Source: Clostridia bacterium
Lineage (GTDB): Bacteria > Bacillota_A > Clostridia > TANB77 > CAG-508
Length of the DNA: 19,010 bases
Direction: 5' to 3'
Assembly: GCA_017621295.1 (NCBI GenBank)
Contig: JAGATI010000133.1
Coordinates: forward strand, 1-19,010
Numbering within the stretch: the stretch's first letter is position 1; each line of letters begins with the position of its first letter. A program made the translations under genes and the position numbers. Positions 1 through 7,718 of the stretch are shown in pieces. The notes below the pieces were generated by a model that was given only the letters and a program-made list of their open reading frames with translations, was not told where the DNA came from and searched no databases.

Positions 1-43
1 AAGGGCGAGAGACATGTCTACACTCATTCTAGATAACTTTCTA

Positions 44-157
44 TTAAGTACATAAAATTTTCTGTTTTATGTTAGCTATCAATGAACGGAAGTCATATGA
101 CTTAGTGTTTGTTATTGACAATAATTTTACAATTTGCTTACCTGTTCCATATTCCAT
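44..157 (-). CDS. Small hypothetical protein, 37 aa
   Basis: This short frame runs from an ATG at 157 to a TAA at 44-46 and begins MEYGTGKQIVKLL. It has no recognisable domain. It is basic, with a few hydrophobic stretches but no clear membrane segment. I call it because of what precedes it: a perfect TATATTTG on the minus strand (184-191), 26 nt before the ATG, followed by an A-rich leader much like those of the genes at 8159 and 9470. It is the last gene of the leftmost minus-strand block and lies 97 bases downstream of the DUF285 gene, with no hairpin between them. Length alone would not justify the call, and coding is not proven. Confidence 0.45.
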   Translation of the reverse strand: MEYGTGKQIVKLLSITNTKSYDFRSLIANIKQKILCT

Positions 158-183
158 ATATTAATAATTTTTAGTTGTTGTTA

Positions 184-191
184 CAAATATA
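184..191 (-). promoter_or_regulatory. Bacteroidota-type -7 box (TATATTTG)
   Basis: The minus strand reads TATATTTG here, an exact match to the Bacteroidota TAnnTTTG element. The 26-nt leader to the ATG at 157 contains AACAACTAAAAATT, resembling leaders of other genes in the window. The sequence 20 nt upstream is TATG, a poor -33 element. A second TATATTTG on the same strand at 230-237 has no clear gene start matched to it. Confidence 0.5.
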
Positions 192-254
192 GTTATACAA
201 TAAGCATATTTCATATATTCAATGTTAAACAAATATAAAGCAATCAAAATTCTA

Positions 255-950
255 TTATTTGTACCATGATGGTATGTCCATGAACTTACAACCATCAAAC
301 ATACCTGTCATAGCCACCCAATGTGCAATTCCCCAACATTCTAAATCTTGACATAAGCTTTCACAGTTTTCAAACATACTTATAAAGTTCTTAACATTGT
401 TGACATTCCATTTGCTTATGTCTTGATCAAATTTCTTACATCCTGAAAACATTTCTCTCATGTTTAATACATTATTCACATTCCATTTAGATATGTCACT
501 ATTGAATGCTTTACATCCAGCAAACATTGCGTCCATGTTCTTTACTTTACTTACATTCCATTTGCTTAAGTCTTGATTGAATTTGTCACAATAATAGAAC
601 ATACCATCCATATATTCAACATTACTTACATCCCAATTACTTAAGTCACAATTGAATCCTTTACAACTATAGAACATATCTGACATATCTCTAACATTAC
701 TGACATTCCAACCACTAATATCTATTTTACTAAAATCTAATATGTCTAATGTATAGTCAGCATATGAACTGAACAATTCAGACATATTTGTAATGTTTGT
801 TACATCAATACAACTGAAGTCATATATGCCTTCTCTCATTAATTCATTCATATTGTCTATGAGTTCTCTTTTTGTCTTAGGATAATATCTATACTGATTT
901 ATCTTTGATAATATTTTCTTATTTATTAGAAATTTATTTATATTAATCAT
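255..950 (-). CDS. DUF285 / BspA-type repeat protein (copy 1 of 4), 231 aa
   Basis: The protein has a 15-residue head, MININKFLINKKILS, then a segment with PKTKRELIDNMNELM and IDVTNITNM, then about six 25-residue repeats of the form W-N/D-V-S-N-V-x-x-M-x-x-M-F-x-x-C-x-x-F-N-x-D-L/I-S-x. This is the DUF285 (BspA-like leucine-rich repeat) family. Almost every repeat has one Cys at the same place, suggesting a ladder in a solenoid. There is no signal peptide, lipobox or membrane segment, so a secreted role like that of bacterial BspA is not supported. The head and linker match the three paralogues at 16473-19002, about 15 kb away on the same strand. A strong hairpin terminator sits just upstream of the start. 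The function is unknown; a virion or assembly role is inference. Confidence 0.85.
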   Translation of the reverse strand: MININKFLINKKILSKINQYRYYPKTKRELIDNMNELMREGIYDFSCIDVTNITNMSELFSSYADYTLDILDFSKIDISGWNVSNVRDMSDMFYSCKGFNCDLSNWDVSNVEYMDGMFYYCDKFNQDLSKWNVSKVKNMDAMFAGCKAFNSDISKWNVNNVLNMREMFSGCKKFDQDISKWNVNNVKNFISMFENCESLCQDLECWGIAHWVAMTGMFDGCKFMDIPSWYK

Positions 951-960
951 AATATATATT

Positions 961-993
961 AAATTAAAAAAGGTGGTTGATTAATCAACCACC
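961..993 (-). terminator. Rho-independent terminator after the VWA gene
   Basis: GGTGGTTGATTAATCAACCACC (972-993) is a perfect 22-base palindrome. Read on the minus strand it is followed by a T run (complement of 961-971). It starts 13 bases past the VWA gene stop. It also lies only about 10 bases before the start of the next minus-strand gene. Confidence 0.85.
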
Positions 994-1006
994 CTCTTAC
1001 ATTATT

Positions 1007-3658
1007 TTATTTATAACTAAAATCAGGATCACAATACATTACTCTAAATCTACTTCCTGCAACAACCTTACATCTTGATTGAATCTCATCAAAATAATAC
1101 TTACCATCAGTATTGTTTACAATCAATATTACTAGACCTTCTAGTTGCTTTATGCCATTAGTAATCTTTTCAACATTTATATTCTGAAAATATCCATCAG
1201 TAATGACAATATTCAAGAATGATTCTTGTGCATTTTTCTTTACATCATTCAACAAATCACCAAAGTCATACGTTCCACCACCGGTACGTACAGAATGAGT
1301 AAATGGAATTTCTCTCATTTCTGTAGTAAATGCAAACTTTCTCATTTTTATCTTAGATGCATCAACTATACTGTCTCGAGAAAATTCTTTATATAATGCT
1401 TGACATATGCCTTGTGCTGCTGCATTTACATGTTCAATAACTCCATCCATAGATGATGATGCATCTATAAATACAGATAAGTCAAATCCTACTTTATTCT
1501 TAAGTTCTTCTCTACCTTGCAATACTGGACGGCTTCTAGAAGTAAGATCCGCAGATGTAAATGCTCGTTCACCTCTACGCATTCTATTATATGTGTTCTT
1601 ATAGTCTTTCTTATTATGCAACTTCTGATGAATAAAAATCTTAGCTTGAACAATTGTATCTTTAAACCATGATTGTGGACCACGATCTGTAGATATCTGC
1701 ATACCGTTATTGTTCATTTGTTTAGATATTTTACATTTGTTGACAAAATCCTTAAGTGCACCTGTTGCTTCTTGGATATGCTTCTTTACAATCTTTTCAG
1801 CATAAGCTCTTGTCTGTTTTATTAATTCTGCATCTTTAATGCCTCCTGGATTTGTACCTGCATTTTGTGGCGAATTGTCATCTACAGGATCAAGTTCATT
1901 TTCGTCATCATCATTTCCTTGATTTTGAATTAATTGTGAATTTTCTGCAATACGTTGTTGTTCTTTAGCTAATTCTTCATCTTGTCTTGCCTTATCTGCA
2001 GATGCTTTTGCTTTTGCTCTATTTCCACTCTTTGCAGCATCTTTTGCAGCATTTGCTTGCTTTTCAGCATCAGCAGCTAAATCTTCTGCAGCCTTTGCAG
2101 CATCTTGAGCTTCTTTGTTGCCAGGTTTGCTATTTGCGGCTTCTCTTGCATTCTTAGCGGCTTCTTTTGCATTTTTTGCACTTTCTTCTGCATCTTTTGC
2201 AAGTTCTTCGGCACTCTTTCCACAAGCATTGTCAGCAGCTGAACATGCCTTCTGCATTTCTTCAGAAGCTATTTTTGCTTGTTTTTCTGCTTCTTTTGCA
2301 TCTCCTCTTTCAGCAGCTTCTTTAGCTTTATTTGCAGCTTCTCTTGCTTTCTTAGCAGCTTCTTTAGCTTTATTTGCTTCTTTTTGTCTTTGTTGACGAT
2401 CTGAACTAGTTCTATTTTTAGATTTACTATTATCAGTACCTCCACCATTTCCAGATTTGCCGCCACCATCTACGATGTTGTCATCATCATTATCTCCTGA
2501 TTTACCTTCACCATTTCCATTATTGGAGTTATTTCCATCTCCATCACCATCATCATTTACATCACCATCTCCGTCAACACCTTGTTGAGCTTCTTTAGCT
2601 TTCTTTTCTGCTTCTTTAGCAGAATTTTCAGCATCTTTGGCAGCCTTTTGTGCTTGATTCTTCTTTAATTCTTCAAGATCCCAAGGTATTGGTTGAAGAC
2701 CTTCACCTCCACCTCCGCCTCCATTAGGACCTTCTGGTTCTATTTTTGTTATTCCTTGCTCTAATCCTTGAAGAATTTCTTGTATTGCCTCATTATATCC
2801 AGCATTATACCAATCAGAATTAGAATTCTTTGCTTCATTGGTTGCATACATCATTGCACCTTTAAGCCTAACATTTGTTGGTAATGGGCTGAACTTCTTT
2901 GGATCAACTAAACCTGCCAACACATCCTTTATAGCTTGAGCACGTCCCTTCTTATAGTCATCTGGAATTTGTGGTTGTGGTGGTTGTGGTCCTCCTCCAC
3001 CTTGTGTTTTTTGTATTCTTACTTCTTTTGGCTTTAGCTTCTTAAGTCCATTTTTCTTTTCTGGTGAAAGATTTATGAGCTTCATATATAGAGTATATTG
3101 AGTATCTACTTTTCTATCATACTTAACACCATAGTCTCTATATATGAGATCAGGAAATATACCCTTTAGAGGTGGTCTTTTGTTTTGTTTGTTTATTACT
3201 GACAAAAAGTCATTAATTACACAATCTGAAGCAATATTCAACAGCTCATGATCATATTCAATACCTTTTGCCCTAATTTTCTCTCCAACTTCAAATGTAT
3301 CCCATATTTGATGAAGACATTCATGACAATATATGAAATACCATGTCATAAAATTGTCATTGTTATCTGGAACAACTTCTGTAGAACAAGGATAATTCAA
3401 TGATATTATTTTGTCAGGTGTCGTATATGCAATAGCATCTTTTTGTAATATATACCTAACACATGGCAACATCTCATTATAATATTTGGTATCTTCATTC
3501 TTTGACCATCTATCAAACATATCAAACATAAATCCACGATCATCCATCAATTCATCATGATAATCATAATCTATGTCTAATATAGATTTTCTTGGTAATG
3601 CCATAATATCTTTATTGAATATTGGATATTCGGCAACTAATTCTTTTAATGAGTGCAT
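1007..3658 (-). CDS. HExxH metallopeptidase-like and VWA domain protein, 883 aa
   Basis: Residues about 60-200 resemble the DUF2201 N-terminal putative metallopeptidase domain: HECLH at 112-116 (an HExxH zinc motif) followed by NIASDCVINDFL at 141-152. The C-terminal ~160 residues are a VWA-like domain with an intact MIDAS: DASSS at 732-736, a TGGGT stretch near 792-796 and ITDG near 819-822. Between them is a very long linker: Gly/Pro-rich, then Ala/Lys/Glu-rich helical stretches, and an Asp/Gly/Asn-rich part with DGDGDVNDDGDGDG. Proteins of this family usually pair with MoxR-type AAA+ ATPases, and one is encoded just upstream at 4115. The VWA domain probably binds a partner through a metal ion, and the ATPase may remodel the target. 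Peptidase activity is not shown by the sequence. It has its own promoter (3692-3723) and terminator (961-993). The product is probably cytoplasmic, as no signal peptide is seen. Confidence 0.88.
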   Translation of the reverse strand: MHSLKELVAEYPIFNKDIMALPRKSILDIDYDYHDELMDDRGFMFDMFDRWSKNEDTKYYNEMLPCVRYILQKDAIAYTTPDKIISLNYPCSTEVVPDNNDNFMTWYFIYCHECLHQIWDTFEVGEKIRAKGIEYDHELLNIASDCVINDFLSVINKQNKRPPLKGIFPDLIYRDYGVKYDRKVDTQYTLYMKLINLSPEKKNGLKKLKPKEVRIQKTQGGGGPQPPQPQIPDDYKKGRAQAIKDVLAGLVDPKKFSPLPTNVRLKGAMMYATNEAKNSNSDWYNAGYNEAIQEILQGLEQGITKIEPEGPNGGGGGGEGLQPIPWDLEELKKNQAQKAAKDAENSAKEAEKKAKEAQQGVDGDGDVNDDGDGDGNNSNNGNGEGKSGDNDDDNIVDGGGKSGNGGGTDNSKSKNRTSSDRQQRQKEANKAKEAAKKAREAANKAKEAAERGDAKEAEKQAKIASEEMQKACSAADNACGKSAEELAKDAEESAKNAKEAAKNAREAANSKPGNKEAQDAAKAAEDLAADAEKQANAAKDAAKSGNRAKAKASADKARQDEELAKEQQRIAENSQLIQNQGNDDDENELDPVDDNSPQNAGTNPGGIKDAELIKQTRAYAEKIVKKHIQEATGALKDFVNKCKISKQMNNNGMQISTDRGPQSWFKDTIVQAKIFIHQKLHNKKDYKNTYNRMRRGERAFTSADLTSRSRPVLQGREELKNKVGFDLSVFIDASSSMDGVIEHVNAAAQGICQALYKEFSRDSIVDASKIKMRKFAFTTEMREIPFTHSVRTGGGTYDFGDLLNDVKKNAQESFLNIVITDGYFQNINVEKITNGIKQLEGLVILIVNNTDGKYYFDEIQSRCKVVAGSRFRVMYCDPDFSYK

Positions 3659-3691
3659 TTTATTTAATTTTTAAATGTTATTAATTTTATG

Positions 3692-3723
3692 CAAATATAG
3701 TTACTTTTGTTGAAAATTTCAAT
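3692..3723 (-). promoter_or_regulatory. Promoter of the VWA gene
   Basis: The minus strand has TATATTTG (3692-3699) preceded, after exactly 20 nt, by ATTG (3720-3723), one base off the TTTG -33 element. The leader to the ATG at 3658 is about 33 nt and A/T-rich. Confidence 0.7.
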
Positions 3724-3728
3724 AAATT

Positions 3729-3998
3729 TTATTCATTTAACATATATAGATTTTCAACAGGCTTTGTTATAAGTCCTCTACATACGCATCCTCTTTTTGT
3801 TATCAAAGACTTAGGATCTCTTATTATGAATCCCTTATTTGCTTTTATTGCATCTAAATATCCTTGAGTATAGTTATAGTCATGTGAATATCTATCAATA
3901 GAATCAACATACTTTATTGTTGGTGTTTCTGATAAGCAAAATGCTAAAAACTGATCATCAGTATCAAAAAACATTAGGTCTTTAGTGGACATTTTCAT
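3729..3998 (-). CDS. Hypothetical protein, 89 aa
   Basis: The frame is open to a TTG at 4016, but ATG codons at 3998 and 3990-3992 are better starts. I chose 3998 (MKMSTKDLMFFD). A near-consensus -7 box on the minus strand (AATATTTG, 4014-4021) would put transcription start shortly before it. The protein is soluble-looking, with aspartate-rich and aromatic stretches near the N-terminus and a short KRGCVCRG segment with two Cys near the end. I do not recognise the family. It sits between the MoxR-type ATPase gene and the VWA gene, downstream of the former's terminator and upstream of the latter's promoter, so it may be an independent transcript. A role as a third component of that pair is only suggested by position. 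Confidence 0.7.
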   Translation of the reverse strand: MKMSTKDLMFFDTDDQFLAFCLSETPTIKYVDSIDRYSHDYNYTQGYLDAIKANKGFIIRDPKSLITKRGCVCRGLITKPVENLYMLNE

Positions 3999-4040
3999 TG
4001 TACTTATAATATTCAAATATTAATTTATGTTTTGATATAT

Positions 4041-4082
4041 AAAAATAAAAATGCATCATATACCTTATTGTATATGATGCAT
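4041..4082 (-). terminator. Rho-independent terminator after the AAA+ ATPase gene
   Basis: ATGCATCATATAC (4051-4063) and its exact inverse complement (4070-4082) enclose a 6-base loop. On the minus strand a T-rich run follows (complement of 4041-4050). It lies just past the ATPase stop codon. Confidence 0.85.
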
Positions 4083-4114
4083 TTATTTTATGTATTAATA
4101 TATTGAATTAATAA

Positions 4115-5692
4115 TTAGTCTCTATTTGATCTACTAAATCTACCAGTTCTACCAGAACCACCACTGCGTTGCTTAATTAAGTGACGAATTCTAGTATTTA
4201 CTAAGAATTGTTGGCCATTGGTATTATCTTCAAGCCATTTGTCAATGTCAACTATCCAATGCCCACCCTTTGCTTTCTTAAGAGCTTCCTCATCTTTTGT
4301 CTTAAATTTTGGCTTTTTACCAGCTTTTGACATTCTCTTTAGAAGTCTTTGATATACTTCTGCTGTAACACCAGTTATGTCTGGATTAAATATTTCCGTA
4401 ATTGCATTGTCTTCTGTACATAAGAAACGTTTATTCATTGCAATGTCAGGCAAACCTAATTCCTGAATTTCCTTCTTATTTGGATCAGCCCAGAAATATC
4501 CTGCTTCCAATGCAACCATAATTGATTCTTCTGCAGGTGTTGTATCAAAATCAACACTATTACTATTAGAAGAATTACCATCTTCTTTATAATTATGATC
4601 CTTTTTCCATTTGTCATATATGAATTCCATCACCATTTTGACAAATTCATCCTTGTCACTATTTGATATCTTAGAACTTGGGTCTATTACTTTGTCAAGT
4701 CTCTCATCTCTAAACTTATTTTCGCTAGCAAAAGCCTTTAATGAATCAAATGTATCTTCATCTAATGCAGTTATCATCCAATCAAATAGAATACGCTCAA
4801 CATTACGGGGACTATATAGATATTGCCATAGAGAATGTAAGTCTTCCAAAAATTCATCTCCAAATACATCATCAAACTTATCATGGAAATATTCAAATGT
4901 GTTGTCCCAAGCATCTAATGTACCAGCTTCCCACTTAATAATAGGATCAAAACGGTCAATCAATGGCTGGTTCAATGCTGACAATGTCATATTTTCTTCA
5001 TCTAAGTTACCAGCAGCACCAACAATCATATTAGGTATGCGTACACCACAGATAACATGTTCAAGAACAATAGGCATAAGTGCATTAAGAACTTCACCAT
5101 TAGCTTGATTCATCTCATCAAAAAACAATAAGAACTTCTCATCTGGATGTTCCTCCATATATGTAAGCCAACCAGGATGAGAATATTCCATATATAGAGC
5201 ACCTGTCTTCTTTCTTGTTGCTGCAACAGGAATACCACCAAGATCCGCTGCTATAGCTTTATCAAGATATACAACCAATGTAGTATATCCCATCTTAGCA
5301 GCTATATCTTGAACAATTGATGTCTTTGCCCATCCAGCTTTACCTTGAATGAAGAAGTCACCAGTTCCTTTTTTCTTATTTATTCTAAATCTCTCCCAAA
5401 CACGATTGACATTCTTATCTTTTTCATAACTTACACACCAGTTAGCATAGTCTTGTGCCCAATTCTTATAAGGGGGATTTACTGCCCATGCATCTCTCTC
5501 ACTACCATTGTCATTTGCAGATACGCCTGACTTAACCTTAGATTTTCCAATTGACTTTACTTTAGTTACGTCAACATCATGAATGTCAACTGCATTAGCA
5601 ATTCGAGGATCCTCTTTCAGTTTCTTAGGATCAGTTGAAAACTTTTCTGCTTTTGCCTCATAGGCAGCTACATAATTTGCTAAATTTTTCAT
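4115..5692 (-). CDS. MoxR/CobS-type AAA+ ATPase, 525 aa
   Basis: This is a AAA+ ATPase of the MoxR/CobS kind. Walker A is GKAGWAKT (about 117-124), Walker B is LLFFDE (188-193), sensor 1 includes N229 in GAAGN, and an arginine-finger candidate is R247 in LIDRFDP. The first ~100 residues are charged and unlike the core. A C-terminal region of about 250 residues follows, ending in an Arg/Gly/Ser-rich tail (GGSGRTGRFSRSNRD). Such ATPases act with VWA-domain partners, and the DUF2201-like VWA gene lies downstream on the same strand. Related CobS/CobT-like pairs are known in large myoviruses, where they are often labelled cobalamin genes although no cobalt-chelatase context exists, as here. It is probably cotranscribed with recA, whose stop is 39 bases upstream. 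The target is unknown. Confidence 0.88.
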   Translation of the reverse strand: MKNLANYVAAYEAKAEKFSTDPKKLKEDPRIANAVDIHDVDVTKVKSIGKSKVKSGVSANDNGSERDAWAVNPPYKNWAQDYANWCVSYEKDKNVNRVWERFRINKKKGTGDFFIQGKAGWAKTSIVQDIAAKMGYTTLVVYLDKAIAADLGGIPVAATRKKTGALYMEYSHPGWLTYMEEHPDEKFLLFFDEMNQANGEVLNALMPIVLEHVICGVRIPNMIVGAAGNLDEENMTLSALNQPLIDRFDPIIKWEAGTLDAWDNTFEYFHDKFDDVFGDEFLEDLHSLWQYLYSPRNVERILFDWMITALDEDTFDSLKAFASENKFRDERLDKVIDPSSKISNSDKDEFVKMVMEFIYDKWKKDHNYKEDGNSSNSNSVDFDTTPAEESIMVALEAGYFWADPNKKEIQELGLPDIAMNKRFLCTEDNAITEIFNPDITGVTAEVYQRLLKRMSKAGKKPKFKTKDEEALKKAKGGHWIVDIDKWLEDNTNGQQFLVNTRIRHLIKQRSGGSGRTGRFSRSNRD

Positions 5693-5731
5693 CTATTTTT
5701 TAACTTTGAAGTTTATGTTTTTATATATAGT

Positions 5732-6778
5732 TTAGCTTAGTAAATTTTTCAAACTTTCATCATCTTTATTATTTGAAATTCTATCTCTGACAAGTTGCTC
5801 TATCTCTTCATAGAATTCATTATTTTCTCTAAATAGATTCAATAATGCATTCCTTCCTTGACATATTTTAGCATCTTCATAAGAGAACCAAGATCCTGAC
5901 TTATGTATTATGTCATATTCAACTGACATATCGGCAATTTCAGCCACCCTATTTATTCCCTTACCATATTCAATTTCAAATTCTGCTTTTCTAAATGGAG
6001 GAGCAACTTTATTCTTAACTATCTTTATTTTAGTAAGATTAGCAACGGCATCTTCACCATCTTTTATAGATGTTGACTTACGGACTTCAACACGTATGGA
6101 TGCATAGAACTTAAGTGCATTTCCACCTGTTGTTGTCTCAGGATTTCCAAACATAACACCTATCTTTTCTCTTATTTGATTTATGAATATGCATAAGCAG
6201 TTTGTCTTAGATATTATACCTGTCATCTTTCTAAGTGCTTGAGACATAAGTCTTGCTTGAAGTCCTATTCTTGCTTCTCCCATAGCACCATCAATTTCGG
6301 CTTTTGGTGTGAGAGCAGCAACAGAATCTATGACACATACTCCTATCTTACCTGTACTTATCAGCTTTGTTGCTATGTCAAGACAATCTTCCCCACAATC
6401 AGGTTGTGCAAACAACAGACTGTCAACGTTAACACCAAGATTAGACGCATACTCTCTATCAAATGCATGTTCAGCATCTATATATGCAGCCTTAAGTCCC
6501 ATTTTTTGTGCTTCAGCCACAGCATGTATTGCTAATGTAGTCTTACCACTAGATTCTGGACCATATATTTCTACTATACGGCCCTTTGGATATCCTCCTA
6601 TACCAAGTGCTTGATCTAAAGCTATTGAACCAGAATGTATTGCTTCTATATTCATAGTAGGAGATTCTCCAAGCATCATAACAGAACCAGTCCCATATTG
6701 CTTATTCAACTCTTTCAATATAGATTCTAATGCATGATCTTCACCAAACTCTTCTTCTAATATTGTCTTCTTAGCCAT
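5732..6778 (-). CDS. recA: RecA recombinase, 348 aa
   Basis: This is a full-length bacterial-type RecA. Counting from the chosen start, Walker A is GPESSGKT (73-80), the catalytic Glu is in DAEHAFD (E103), Walker B ends in VIDS (D151), INQIR (199-203) holds the conserved Gln, and the L2 region with [13 protein letters not shown] (215-227) matches the RecA signature. The frame stays open to an ATG at 6805, but the usual N-terminus MAKKT begins at 6778, so I used that. It polymerises on single-stranded DNA and drives strand exchange; in a phage it would serve recombination-dependent replication or repair. It lies at the head of a minus-strand block, divergent from the HD gene, and is followed after 39 bases by the AAA+ ATPase gene. 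I found no clear promoter; a TAAAATTG at 6803-6810 on the minus strand is a weak candidate. Confidence 0.97.
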   Translation of the reverse strand: MAKKTILEEEFGEDHALESILKELNKQYGTGSVMMLGESPTMNIEAIHSGSIALDQALGIGGYPKGRIVEIYGPESSGKTTLAIHAVAEAQKMGLKAAYIDAEHAFDREYASNLGVNVDSLLFAQPDCGEDCLDIATKLISTGKIGVCVIDSVAALTPKAEIDGAMGEARIGLQARLMSQALRKMTGIISKTNCLCIFINQIREKIGVMFGNPETTTGGNALKFYASIRVEVRKSTSIKDGEDAVANLTKIKIVKNKVAPPFRKAEFEIEYGKGINRVAEIADMSVEYDIIHKSGSWFSYEDAKICQGRNALLNLFRENNEFYEEIEQLVRDRISNNKDDESLKNLLS

Positions 6779-6826
6779 ATAGATATATTTGCATAATACA
6801 TTCAATTTTATATATAAAAATAAATG

Positions 6827-6857
6827 TTGAATTTTAATTGATAAATAACTATATTAG
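6827..6857 (+). promoter_or_regulatory. Probable promoter of the HD hydrolase gene
   Basis: TTG (6827-6829), 20 nt, then TATATTAG (6850-6857), which differs by one base from the TAnnTTTG -7 element. The 19-nt leader to the ATG at 6877 has AACAATTAAACATT, like other leaders here. It lies in the divergent recA/HD intergenic region. Confidence 0.55.
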
Positions 6858-6876
6858 ATATAAACAATTAAACATT

Positions 6877-7473
6877 ATGAATAGAGAAAAATTTGAAAAG
6901 TTCATCAAGGACAATGAAAAAACAATTGCAAACTTTGCATTTGATGCATATAGAGTACATAATGAAGTAAATCAGTCATATGATGGACAACCATACTTCA
7001 CACATTTTTCAAATGTTGCTCATACAGTACAACAATATGCATCAGATATTTGTCTAAAGGAAGACGACATATTACCGATTATGTTTGGTGCATATTTTCA
7101 TGATTCTATAGAAGATGCTAGACTTACATATAATGATGTTATGAAGATAGCAAAGAAATACATGGATGACAGGCAGTCAACTATAGCTGTTGAAATAGTA
7201 TATGCACTAACAAATGAAAAGGGTAGGACAAGAAAAGAGAGAGCAAATGACAAATATTATGAAGGAATACGAAATACCCCTTATGCTCCTCTTGTAAAGC
7301 TTGCTGACAGATATGCAAATATGCATTATTCATATGAAAATAAGAGTAGAATGATTGATGTATATAATAAAGAACTAAAAGAATTCTTATATAATATAGT
7401 ATGGGAAGATGCTTCTCAAAGATATCAGCTACCAAAAGATTTAGTAAATGAAATTAAGAAATTTAAATTATGA
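6877..7473 (+). CDS. MESH1/SpoT-type HD hydrolase, probable (p)ppGpp hydrolase, 198 aa
   Basis: The protein has the metal-binding and active-site pattern of the RelA/SpoT HD domain: H43 in YFTHFSNVA, HDSIED at 75-80, and LADRYAN at 142-148 supplying D144 and N148. The preceding TNEKGRTRKERANDKYY segment also fits this fold. It ends after the HD domain, so there is no synthetase domain; this is the MESH1 layout. Family members remove the 3'-pyrophosphate of ppGpp with Mn2+, and some act on NADPH. In a phage it could blunt the host stringent response or an alarmone-based defence; that is inference. The frame is open back to 6838, but the ATG at 6877 follows a promoter and typical leader, so I chose it. 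It is the first gene of the plus-strand block, and its TGA overlaps the next ATG. Confidence 0.85.
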   Translation: MNREKFEKFIKDNEKTIANFAFDAYRVHNEVNQSYDGQPYFTHFSNVAHTVQQYASDICLKEDDILPIMFGAYFHDSIEDARLTYNDVMKIAKKYMDDRQSTIAVEIVYALTNEKGRTRKERANDKYYEGIRNTPYAPLVKLADRYANMHYSYENKSRMIDVYNKELKEFLYNIVWEDASQRYQLPKDLVNEIKKFKL

Positions 7474-7718
7474 TACAATATTCAAAGTGCATTAAGTATA
7501 CATATGGAGATGAAAATTATGATTTTGTTCCTGGTAGGATATATCTTATAGATGTAGAATATGGAGAAGCATATCAATATGACAAAAAGAGATACTATTT
7601 TGTACCTATGCATGAATGGTTTGACATATTGAATCCAGTAAGTCCATATGACATGATTAAGCATAAGATGAGAAGATTCATATCAAAATACATATATAAT
7701 ATAGATAAGAAGAAATGA
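7470..7718 (+). CDS. Hypothetical protein, 82 aa
   Basis: I do not recognise this protein. It is rich in Tyr, with VPGRIYLIDVEYGE and YYFVPMHEWF suggesting a small beta-rich fold, and ends in a basic stretch (KHKMRRFISKYIYNIDKKK). No membrane segment or signal peptide is seen. It overlaps its neighbours on both sides by ATGA (7470-7473 with the HD gene, 7715-7718 with the next gene), so the three are probably translationally coupled and may share a task. Confidence 0.75.
   Translation: MIQYSKCIKYTYGDENYDFVPGRIYLIDVEYGEAYQYDKKRYYFVPMHEWFDILNPVSPYDMIKHKMRRFISKYIYNIDKKK

Noticed and set aside
2115..2396. Plus-strand frame antisense to the VWA gene linker
   Set aside because: It mirrors the Ala/Lys/Glu-rich coding sequence, is full of Ala, Ser and Phe from reversed codons, and has no promoter or leader.
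3729..4016. TTG start at 4016 for the 89-aa gene
   Set aside because: It would overlap the likely -7 box; ATG codons lie 18 and 24 bases downstream.
4611..5108. Plus-strand frame of 165 codons inside the ATPase gene
   Set aside because: The opposite strand encodes the conserved AAA+ core; this frame has no motif and lies within a minus-strand block.
4115..5692. Cobalt chelatase (CobS) for cobalamin synthesis
   Set aside because: Only the ATPase fold is shared; no cobalamin gene is near and the partner is a DUF2201-like VWA protein. A general MoxR-VWA machine is the safer call.
6784..6791. TATATTTG on the plus strand as promoter of the HD gene
   Set aside because: It is 85 bases from the start with an 18-nt spacer to a weak ATTG. 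The element at 6827-6857 has 20-nt spacing and a typical short leader. It remains possible as a second start.
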